From NCBI GenBank assembly GCA_003644405.1, contig QNCE01000020.1:1-16031 (forward strand): 16,031 nucleotides of DNA, in the 5' to 3' direction. Positions 6,172 through 13,472 of the stretch are shown here, one piece after another (within the stretch, counting starts at the first letter, position 1; the number at the start of each line of letters is the position of its first letter). The position numbers and the translations under genes were made by a program. The stretch is from Candidatus Omnitrophota bacterium. GTDB lineage: Bacteria > Omnitrophota > Gorgyraeia > Duberdicusellales > 4484-171. The notes below the pieces were generated by a model. It did not search any database. It worked only from the letters and a program-made list of their open reading frames with translations, and had not been told where the DNA came from.

Positions 6172-6821
6172 TTTTTTTAGAGATTTCAAAAAAAGTACTC
6201 TTACCTTTTCTTTTTTTCATTATTTTAGGAAGTTTATACTTCATCTATAGGTACAGATTTGCTAATTTTCTATCTAGCTTTACTCAAACTCAAATAGCAA
6301 AATACATCCGCACTTTTTTTATTATTAATTTTACTTTTCTTTTTCAGAGAGTGATAGGAGGTATTTTCTCTTGGTATGAGAAAAAAGTTGCTCTTCAGAC
6401 AAAAACTCGTTTAGATGAGGAATTAATTCCTCTCCTAAGAAGAACAGCAAAGATAGGATTATGGGTTATCTCTTTACTCATAATTCTACCTTTATTTGGC
6501 GTAAATATTACTGCCTTGGTTACTACCTTAGGAGTAGGTTCTTTAGCTATTGCTTTAGCTGCTCAAGATACAATCGCTAATATAATTGCCGGGTTTATGA
6601 TTATGATAGATAGACCTTTCAGGATAGGTGATAGAATAAAATTACCTACAGGAGAGGTGGTTACTGTTTTAGATATTGGGATAAGGCGCTCTAAATTTTC
6701 CTTAGATGACCAAGCAATAATAATTGTTCCTAATTTAGAGTTGAGTAAAAATAAAATTGTGAATTTTACTTATGCGGAGGAGGAGCTAAAAAAGAATATA
6801 CTGCAAGATAAGTTAAATTGA
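6126..6821 (+). CDS. Small MscS-type mechanosensitive channel, C-terminally short
   Basis: Membrane protein of 231 aa of the MscS family, which opens under membrane tension to release solutes on hypo-osmotic shock. Two or three hydrophobic segments precede the diagnostic pore helix and its continuation into the beta domain (GVGSLAIALAAQDTIANII, then DRPFRIGDRI, about residues 136-172). The beta domain ends with IVPNLELSKNKIVNFTY. Typical MscS has a further alpha/beta cytoplasmic domain and beta-barrel; here only about 15 residues follow, so the cytoplasmic vestibule is missing. No continuing frame exists in the 54 nt downstream. ATG 6126 overlaps comEC by 46 nt; the in-frame ATG at 6144 gives a 28-nt overlap and is equally plausible. 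Neither has a clear Shine-Dalgarno site. Confidence 0.82.
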   Translation: MYNKYSMEKTYKSKVIFLEISKKVLLPFLFFIILGSLYFIYRYRFANFLSSFTQTQIAKYIRTFFIINFTFLFQRVIGGIFSWYEKKVALQTKTRLDEELIPLLRRTAKIGLWVISLLIILPLFGVNITALVTTLGVGSLAIALAAQDTIANIIAGFMIMIDRPFRIGDRIKLPTGEVVTVLDIGIRRSKFSLDDQAIIIVPNLELSKNKIVNFTYAEEELKKNILQDKLN

Positions 6822-6875
6822 GAAGAAATTTAATTTTTAAAGTAATTAAGAGGAAAATTTAAGTTTATTTTTTCT

Positions 6876-9203
6876 ATGGAAGAGTATTACCGCTCTTACT
6901 GTGAGGATGATTTCTGGCTAATTAGAGAAACTGTATGGGCACCTTCTCTTCAAAATATTCGTGAATCCCAGTTTACCCTAGGGAATGGTTACTTTGCTAC
7001 TCGAGGAGTATTAGAGGAGATTCCTTACGATGCTATGTCTGGTACCTACATTGCAGGAATTTATGATGGTATTGGTTCTCAGGTTAAGGAGTTAGTGAAT
7101 TTTCCTAATCCCTTTAATTTCCGCTTTACAGTGAATGGAGAAAAAATTGGTTTAGGAGCGATGAGAAACGTATTTCATAAGCGTATCTTAAATACTAAGA
7201 AGGCACTTTTAGTGAGACATACGCTTTTTGAGAATGTAAGAAGAGAGAGATTTGATTACCAGTCTATAAGATTTGTTTCTTTAAATAATAAGAATTTAGG
7301 AGTTATGCAGATTATTTTTACTCCTTTAGATAAGAATTGTCTTTTGGATGTCTATACAGGAATTGATACTTCAGTTTTTAATGTAGGTACAGTTACTGAA
7401 GGTAGAAAAAAGCACTTTAAAGTTAAGGAGGCGGGTCAGTTTAAGAACGCAGGTTATTTGGCAGTTGTGACTTTAGAGAAGAAATATGTAGTGATTTACT
7501 GGGCAGGATTCTACTATGAAGTTGATGGGAAAAAGATTTTTGCTTCTGACAATGTTTTTCAATTTGAACTTAAGAAAAATCAAACTGTGAAATTTACTAA
7601 AATATTTTTCATAAAACATTTTCCTTATCGAGAAGATATCCACCTTTACAAAGAGAGGACATTTATTAGATTTTCCCAAGCTTTCCACACAGATTTTAAC
7701 AAGCTCATCACTAAACATATAAAAAAATGGGAGGGTGTGTGGAAAAAGGTAGATATAATCATTGAGGGGACTGCTAACTTACAGCAAAATTTAAGATTCA
7801 ATCTCTATCATCTTCTTATATCTGCTCCTCAAGATAAAGGATTTTCCAGTGTCGGTGCTCGAACTTTAAGTGGGGAAGGTTATCGAGGACATATTTTTTG
7901 GGACACTGAATTGTTTGTAATGCCTTTCTATCTTTACACTTTTCCTCAGATTGCCAAAAATATCCTTCTCTATCGCTATCGAAGGTTATCTAAAGCTAGA
8001 GAGTTAGCTAAAAGGGAAGGTTATCAGGGAGCTAAATTCCCTTGGGAGTCTGCAGATACGGGAGAAGAAGAAACTCCTGCCTGGGCAAGAGATTTTGATG
8101 GTTCCATTATAAAGATTCAAACCCATCTTTACGAACATCATATAACTGCAGATATAGCTTATGCTTTTTATAAATACTATTTAGCTACTGGTGATGAAAA
8201 GTTCTTAAAAAAATATGCTTGTGAAATTATTTTTGAAACAGCCCGTTTCTGGACTTCTCGAGTTTTTTACAATAAAATTACTAAAAGATACGAGATAAGA
8301 GGAATAATTGGACCAGATGAGTTCCACATTAATGTGAATAACAATGCTTATACTAATGGCTTGGCACAATGGAACCTCTCGTTAGCTTACACTCTTTTTT
8401 TCTATCTCAAAAAAAGAGCACCTTCAACTTTATTTCGACTTACTAAGAAATTGGATCTTACTGAGAAAGAAGTGAAGGATTGGATAAAAATTGCTAAGAA
8501 GCTTAAGCCGAATATAGATAAGAAAAATAAAGTTATTGAGCAGTTTGATGGGTATTTTAAATTGAAAGATATAGAGCTCAAAAATACCGATGAGAATGGT
8601 ATCCCTCTTCTTCCCAAGCCTATTAAACCTAAAGACTTAAAGTATACAAAACTCATAAAGCAGGCTGATGTTCTTATGCTTCTTTATCTTTTAAGGGATA
8701 GGTTTAGTTTTTCTGTGGTAAGAGCTAACTATGATTACTATATAAAAAGAACGCTTCATAAATCCTCTCTCAGCGCTCCTATTCATGCCATAATGGCAGT
8801 AAAGTGTGAAGATATGCACCGAGCCTATAATTTTTTCAATGTTTCTCTGCGTACCGATATAAGCAATCTTTACGGTAATACACGCGAAGGTATTCATGCA
8901 GCAAGTTTAGGGGGAACGTGGCAAGCAGTAGTTTTTGGTTTTTGCGGAATAGAATTTAAAAATGGTATAATCAGCGTTACTCCTAAATTTCCTCGTACTT
9001 GGCAAAAAGTGAAACTATCCCTCACTTATCGAGGTGATAAAGTAGAATTTAATTTGACAAACGAAGAAGCAAGAGTAAAAATAGTATCTAAAAAGAAGAA
9101 AAAAATGAAAGTTGTAGTATTTGGTAAATCTTATTCTATTTTAACTAATAAAAAGTATAAATTTCTCAAAAAAGGTCTTAAGAAGGAGGAGTACTATTAC
9201 TAA
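6876..9203 (+). CDS. GH65 family alpha-glucoside phosphorylase (enzyme A)
   Basis: Glycoside hydrolase family 65 protein of 775 aa: an N-terminal beta-sandwich, an (alpha/alpha)6 barrel and a short C-terminal beta domain. Known members act on maltose, trehalose, kojibiose or nigerose, usually by inverting phosphorolysis to beta-glucose-1-phosphate. The general acid is E482 in GPDEFH, close to the position in Lactobacillus brevis maltose phosphorylase. K595 in KQADVL, RTLHKSSLS and GNTREGIHAASLGGTW are the substrate and phosphate-site motifs, so it should be active. GYRGHIFWDTE is typical of the phosphorylase branch. The exact disaccharide cannot be read from sequence; trehalose or kojibiose are reasonable given the neighbours. 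It follows mscS after 54 nt of AT-rich sequence with no clear terminator or Shine-Dalgarno site, and its 3' end contains the strong ribosome-binding site for the next gene. Confidence 0.9.
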   Translation: MEEYYRSYCEDDFWLIRETVWAPSLQNIRESQFTLGNGYFATRGVLEEIPYDAMSGTYIAGIYDGIGSQVKELVNFPNPFNFRFTVNGEKIGLGAMRNVFHKRILNTKKALLVRHTLFENVRRERFDYQSIRFVSLNNKNLGVMQIIFTPLDKNCLLDVYTGIDTSVFNVGTVTEGRKKHFKVKEAGQFKNAGYLAVVTLEKKYVVIYWAGFYYEVDGKKIFASDNVFQFELKKNQTVKFTKIFFIKHFPYREDIHLYKERTFIRFSQAFHTDFNKLITKHIKKWEGVWKKVDIIIEGTANLQQNLRFNLYHLLISAPQDKGFSSVGARTLSGEGYRGHIFWDTELFVMPFYLYTFPQIAKNILLYRYRRLSKARELAKREGYQGAKFPWESADTGEEETPAWARDFDGSIIKIQTHLYEHHITADIAYAFYKYYLATGDEKFLKKYACEIIFETARFWTSRVFYNKITKRYEIRGIIGPDEFHINVNNNAYTNGLAQWNLSLAYTLFFYLKKRAPSTLFRLTKKLDLTEKEVKDWIKIAKKLKPNIDKKNKVIEQFDGYFKLKDIELKNTDENGIPLLPKPIKPKDLKYTKLIKQADVLMLLYLLRDRFSFSVVRANYDYYIKRTLHKSSLSAPIHAIMAVKCEDMHRAYNFFNVSLRTDISNLYGNTREGIHAASLGGTWQAVVFGFCGIEFKNGIISVTPKFPRTWQKVKLSLTYRGDKVEFNLTNEEARVKIVSKKKKKMKVVVFGKSYSILTNKKYKFLKKGLKKEEYYY
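9183..9189 (+). promoter_or_regulatory. Strong Shine-Dalgarno site deciding an ATT start
   Basis: AAGGAGG lies inside the last codons of GH65-A, with AGTACT between it and ATT at 9196-9198. It is the best Shine-Dalgarno sequence I noticed ahead of any gene in the window. No ATG, GTG or TTG exists in the glycosyltransferase frame between the upstream in-frame stop (9142-9144) and the ATG at 9310, so this site supports initiation at ATT. Confidence 0.65.
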
Positions 9204-10398
9204 AAAGAAAAAAACTCACAAAAAAAAGTTAAGCATTGCTCATCTCCATTGGGGATTTCCTCCTATTATAGGAGGAGTAGAGACCCACCTTACTATAATC
9301 TTACCCCATATGGTAAAAAAAGGGCATAGAGTTTCTCTTTTAACTTGTTCTGCTGAGAAAGCAAGAGCAAAGGAAATCTACCAGGGGGTAGAAGTTTTTC
9401 GCTATCCTATTATGGACTTAAACTGGCTGTACAAAAGAGGGTTGCAGGGTTTAGAAGAAGAGGTAAGTCAAGTTTTTACTTCCTTTGTAGATAAAACCAA
9501 GCCTCATATTCTTCATGCCCATAATATGCATTATTTTAGTGAAATTCATGTTTCTACTTTAGAAAGAATAGCAAAGAAAAAAGGTATTCCTTTGATTCTT
9601 ACTGCTCACAACGTTTGGGATGATGTTTTGTTTTTAGAACTTACCCATAAGATAGATTGGCAACATATTATTGCAGTAAGTCACTATATTAAGAAGGAAA
9701 TTATAGGGATAGGTATAGATGATAGAAAGATTACTGTGGTTCACCATGGCTTAGATGAAACTAAATTTCATCCTCGGATTAAACCATCACGAATTTTAAA
9801 AAAGTATCCTCAGCTTAAGAATAAGAAAGTAATTTTTCATCCTGCAAGAATTGGTTTAGCTAAGGGATGTGATATAAGCATTAAGGCTATAAATATTGTA
9901 AGAGAAAAGTATCCTGAAGTAATTTTGGTATTAGCAGGTTCTAAGAATATTATCGATTGGGGAGCAACCCAACAAAGAGATATCGCTTACATGGTAAATC
10001 TTATAAAGCATTTTAGATTAGAAAAAAACATTCTTATAGATTTTTATTCTCTGGAAGAGATGCGTGAACTCTATGCTTTAAGCGATATTTGTGTTTATCC
10101 CTCTACAGTTCCTGAACCTTTTGGCTTAACGATGTTGGAGGCCCAGGCTTGTGGAAAACCTATGATTGTTACTAACTCCGGAGGGATGTCTGAGATAATA
10201 AAAGATGGGGTAAATGGTTTTGTTATTAATATCAGAGACTTTGAAAATTTGGCAGCTAAAATTATTCAGTTATTAGAAGATAGACGCTTACGGGAAAGAT
10301 TAGGTTATACAGGTAGACAGATTGTCGAATCTTATTATACTAAAGAAAGAGTTACTCACGATACTCTTGCAGTTTATAGAAAGTTTATTAATTTTTAG
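9196..10398 (+). CDS. GT4 family glycosyltransferase, probable ATT start
   Basis: Retaining GT-B glycosyltransferase of family 4, about 400 aa if started at ATT 9196. A start at ATG 9310 (362 aa) would cut off the first beta strand and the conserved donor-domain motif PPIIGGVETHL (GGVE at residues 26-29), which is open in frame with no stop from 9145. The C-terminal donor-binding domain has HPARIGLAKGCDISIKA, the EX7E pair E307/E315 in PEPFGLTMLE, and GGMSEIIKDGVNGF. The N-terminus is lysine-rich. It overlaps the GH65-A stop by 8 nt and is 9 nt from otsA. Acceptor and product are unknown. A trehalose-linked or glucoside-forming role is inferred only from context; I see no specific resemblance to trehalose synthase TreT. 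Confidence 0.82.
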   Translation: MTKKKKTHKKKLSIAHLHWGFPPIIGGVETHLTIILPHMVKKGHRVSLLTCSAEKARAKEIYQGVEVFRYPIMDLNWLYKRGLQGLEEEVSQVFTSFVDKTKPHILHAHNMHYFSEIHVSTLERIAKKKGIPLILTAHNVWDDVLFLELTHKIDWQHIIAVSHYIKKEIIGIGIDDRKITVVHHGLDETKFHPRIKPSRILKKYPQLKNKKVIFHPARIGLAKGCDISIKAINIVREKYPEVILVLAGSKNIIDWGATQQRDIAYMVNLIKHFRLEKNILIDFYSLEEMRELYALSDICVYPSTVPEPFGLTMLEAQACGKPMIVTNSGGMSEIIKDGVNGFVINIRDFENLAAKIIQLLEDRRLRERLGYTGRQIVESYYTKERVTHDTLAVYRKFINF

Positions 10399-10407
10399 AA
10401 ATAAGAT

Positions 10408-11877
10408 ATGCTTAGAGGATGGAGTAAAAAAACTGTAGTAGAGTTGGTGAAAAGCAGATTAGGAGAAGCTTCGTTTGTTGTTGTTTCTAACCGCCAACCT
10501 TATATTCATAAATTTATTAAGGGAAAAATTCATTGTTTAAGAGGCCCAGGAGGAGTAATAACTGCTCTTGATCCTGTGATGAAGGAGATTAAAGGTTTAT
10601 GGGTTTGCTGCGGTAGTGGAGATGCTGACAAAATTGTTGCTAAAGATAATAAAGTGAATGTTCCTCCGGAAAAACCCTCTTATCAAGTTAAGTATGTATG
10701 GTTAACTAAGGAAGAAAATTTAGGTTATTATTATGGATTTTCTAATCAAGCTCTCTGGCCTCTTTCTCATCTAGTTTTTGTCAAACCAATCTTTAGGGAA
10801 GAAGACTGGAAAATTTATAAAGGAGTAAATAAAAAATTTGCCCAAAGTATCTACGAAGAGATAAAGGATAAAAAGGCGGTAGTATTTATTCAGGATTATC
10901 ACCTTACTATGGTAAGTAAGTATTTAAAAGAGTTCAAACCCGATGTTGTTACTATCCTTTTTTGGCATATCCCTTGGCCTACTTACGATGTGTTTAGAAT
11001 TCTTCCCTGTAGGCAGGAGTTCTTAGAGGGTCTACTTAGTTATGACCTTTTAGGGTTTCATATAAGATACTTTTGCAATAATTTCTTTGAAGCAGTAGCA
11101 AATGAACTGGAGAGTAAAATAAATAAAGAGACATCCACTGTTATTTATCAAGGTAAATCTACGTTAGTAAAAGCTTATCCTATAAGTATTGACTTTGAAG
11201 GGATTAGTACTAAAAGTAGGGAGAAAGAGGTAGAAGAAGCTATGGTATCTTTGAAGGAGGAGTTTAGTTTAGAAGGTTACAAAATCATTGTCGGGTTAGA
11301 TAGGATAGATTATACCAAAGGAATAATAGAGAGAATTCTAGCCATAGATAAACTTCTTCAGTTATATCCTGAACTTAAAGAGAAAATTATATTTATTCAA
11401 ATGGGGGAGATATCCCGTATTCATATCGCTCAGTACAAACAACTTAATGATCAAATAAATGCTTTGGTGGAGGAGGTGGATTTTAAGCATTCCACAGATA
11501 GCTGGCGACCTATAATTTTTGTAAGAAGACATCTCTCGTTCAGTGAACTTTTAGCTTTTTATAGGTTAGCAAATGTATGTATAGTAAGCTCTCTCCACGA
11601 TGGAATGAATCTGGTGGCTAAGGAATTTGTCTCTTCTCGGTGCGATGAATTAGGGGTACTGGTCTTGAGTAAATTCACAGGGGCAGCACGAGAACTTAAG
11701 GAGGCAGTGCTTATTAACCCTTACTCTCAAAGGGAGAGTGCAGAAGCACTCTTTTTTGCTCTCAGTATGAAGGAAGAAGAACAAAAAAGGAGAATGAGAG
11801 CTCTAAGAGCTTATATTCAGCGTAATAATATCTGGCGTTGGATTGGTAAAATAGTTGCTGATATTCCTTGGAAGTGA
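10408..11877 (+). CDS. otsA: Trehalose-6-phosphate synthase (GT20)
   Basis: GT-B retaining glycosyltransferase of family 20, 489 aa, joining UDP-glucose (or another NDP-glucose) to glucose-6-phosphate to give trehalose-6-phosphate. Motifs match E. coli OtsA: SNR (R29), GPGG loop near 48, QDYHL with the catalytic-site Asp, FWHIPWP with the catalytic His, GLDRIDYTKG (R299 and K304, equivalent to R262 and K267), and HDGMNLVAKEF (D398, E406, equivalent to D361 and E369). An N-terminal extension of about 20 residues precedes the first strand. The stop overlaps the next gene by one base (TGATG at 11875-11879), and the partner phosphatase follows directly. Other GT20 products such as glucosylglycerol-phosphate cannot be fully excluded, but the phosphatase type and GH65 neighbours favour trehalose. 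Confidence 0.92.
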   Translation: MLRGWSKKTVVELVKSRLGEASFVVVSNRQPYIHKFIKGKIHCLRGPGGVITALDPVMKEIKGLWVCCGSGDADKIVAKDNKVNVPPEKPSYQVKYVWLTKEENLGYYYGFSNQALWPLSHLVFVKPIFREEDWKIYKGVNKKFAQSIYEEIKDKKAVVFIQDYHLTMVSKYLKEFKPDVVTILFWHIPWPTYDVFRILPCRQEFLEGLLSYDLLGFHIRYFCNNFFEAVANELESKINKETSTVIYQGKSTLVKAYPISIDFEGISTKSREKEVEEAMVSLKEEFSLEGYKIIVGLDRIDYTKGIIERILAIDKLLQLYPELKEKIIFIQMGEISRIHIAQYKQLNDQINALVEEVDFKHSTDSWRPIIFVRRHLSFSELLAFYRLANVCIVSSLHDGMNLVAKEFVSSRCDELGVLVLSKFTGAARELKEAVLINPYSQRESAEALFFALSMKEEEQKRRMRALRAYIQRNNIWRWIGKIVADIPWK

Positions 11878-13472
11878 TGGATGATGTTGTCCTTCCTTTT
11901 GAGGCAATTGTTTTTGATTTAGATGGTGTAGTTACTCAAACTGCTCACCTTCATTTTCAAGCCTGGAAGCAAACTTTTGATGAGTATTTGCGTTTTAAAG
12001 AGAAAGAAAATTTTAAGGAATTTACTGAAAAGGATTACCTTGAGTATGTGGACGGAAGACCACGCTATGATGGAGTTAAGACTTTTCTTTCTTCTCGAGG
12101 GATTCAAATTAGCTGGGGAGAGCCCAGCGATCCTTCTGGTGAGGAAACGATTTGTGGCTTAGGAAATAAAAAGAATGCTATTTTTAAGAATCTTTTAGAG
12201 AGCAAAGGGGCTAAAAAATACCCTACTACGGTAGAGCTTATCAAAAGGCTTAAGGAAAGAGGAGTAAAAATAGGAGTAGCTTCTTCATCTAAAAATTGCC
12301 GCGCTATTCTTAACTCTACCCAAATTATAAATCTTTTTGATACTTATGTAGATGGGATAGTTTCTCAGCAGTTCAGTCTTAAAGGCAAACCTGAACCAGA
12401 TATATTTCTCTTAGCTAGTAAAAATTTAGAAGCTTCCCCTTCTAAGACAGTAGTAGTTGAAGATGCTAACTCAGGAGTAGAGGCAGGTCGCAACGGAGGT
12501 TTTGGATTAGTTATAGGAGTTGCCCGCAAAAATAATAAAGAAAGTCTCCTAAATTTTGGAGCAGATATAGCAGTTAGTGATTTAAAGTTCATAGATATAG
12601 AGTGGATTACTGAATGGTTTAGAAAATCTCCTTTTTATCTCTTTGATTTCTGGGATAAAGGAACGAAAGAGGAGTTAGAAGAGGTTTTTAAGAAAAATGA
12701 AGATATGGTTTTAAACTCTTGGTATTTTTTAAGTTTTAAAGATGCTCTTTCTTCTAGAAAGAAGTTGGCTTTTTTCTTTGACTATGATGGCACACTTACC
12801 CCTATTGTTAAGAGGCCAGAGTTAGCAGTGTTATCTACCCAGATGCGTAGCTTAATTGAAAAAATAGCTAAAAAATACCCTACTGCCATAGTAAGTGGAA
12901 GAGAGAGAGAAGATGTAGAAAAGCTGGTAGGTGTAGAAGATATTTACTATGTAGGAAGTCATGGTTTTGATATAAAAGGAAGAAATCTATCACATATTCA
13001 TCCTCAAGCAAAAGAGGTAGTTCCTTTAATTTCTCGTATAGCGGAAGAGTTTTCTACTAAATTGAAAGATATTAAGGGTGTGATTGTTGAAAATAAGAAA
13101 TTCAGTGTCGCTCTCCATTACCGTCTTGTAGAGGAAAGATTCTTAAATAAAGTCAAGGAGGTAGTAGATAAGGTAAAGGCAGAATATCCTAACTTGCGGT
13201 TGATGTGTGGTAAGAAGGTTTTTGAATTTATACCTGATATTGATTGGGATAAGGGTAAGGCTATAAGATGGCTTCTTAGTATATTAGATATTTCTTGGAG
13301 AGAGTATGCGGTAATTTATATCGGGGATGATACTACCGATGAGGATGCTTTTAGAATGGTACGCACCAGAGGAATAGGAATTTTAGTCTCTGAAAGTAGG
13401 ATTCCTTCAGCTGCTGATTACTTTGTTCATTCTCCCCAAGAAGTTAGAGAGTTGTTAGAGAAATTTATATGA
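11877..13472 (+). CDS. otsB: Beta-phosphoglucomutase-like HAD / trehalose-6-phosphatase fusion
   Basis: Two HAD-superfamily enzymes in one 531-aa chain. Residues 8-235 or so resemble beta-phosphoglucomutase: DLDGVV (nucleophile D14, acid/base D16), GRPRYDGV (substrate Arg region), VASSSK, KGKPEPD and VVVEDANSG. Residues 290-531 or so form a trehalose-6-phosphate phosphatase: DYDGTL (D302, D304), IVSGRERED, VGSHGFDI, EFIPDIDWDKGKA and GDDTTDEDAF (484 onward). Both active sites look complete. Together they could dephosphorylate the OtsA product and convert beta-glucose-1-phosphate from a GH65 phosphorylase to glucose-6-phosphate. I chose ATG 11877, which overlaps the otsA stop by one base; a TTG at 11868 adds three residues. 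The domain order equals the first two-thirds of mycobacterial OtsB1 (Rv2006), whose remaining GH65 part is the next gene here. Confidence 0.9.
   Translation: MDDVVLPFEAIVFDLDGVVTQTAHLHFQAWKQTFDEYLRFKEKENFKEFTEKDYLEYVDGRPRYDGVKTFLSSRGIQISWGEPSDPSGEETICGLGNKKNAIFKNLLESKGAKKYPTTVELIKRLKERGVKIGVASSSKNCRAILNSTQIINLFDTYVDGIVSQQFSLKGKPEPDIFLLASKNLEASPSKTVVVEDANSGVEAGRNGGFGLVIGVARKNNKESLLNFGADIAVSDLKFIDIEWITEWFRKSPFYLFDFWDKGTKEELEEVFKKNEDMVLNSWYFLSFKDALSSRKKLAFFFDYDGTLTPIVKRPELAVLSTQMRSLIEKIAKKYPTAIVSGREREDVEKLVGVEDIYYVGSHGFDIKGRNLSHIHPQAKEVVPLISRIAEEFSTKLKDIKGVIVENKKFSVALHYRLVEERFLNKVKEVVDKVKAEYPNLRLMCGKKVFEFIPDIDWDKGKAIRWLLSILDISWREYAVIYIGDDTTDEDAFRMVRTRGIGILVSESRIPSAADYFVHSPQEVRELLEKFI

Noticed and set aside
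9180..9240. Programmed frameshift fusing GH65-A to the glycosyltransferase
   Set aside because: The required +1 shift has no slippery codon next to the TAA stop, and the Shine-Dalgarno site is spaced for initiation at ATT rather than for RF2-like frameshifting. A sequencing error in the A-runs is not excluded.
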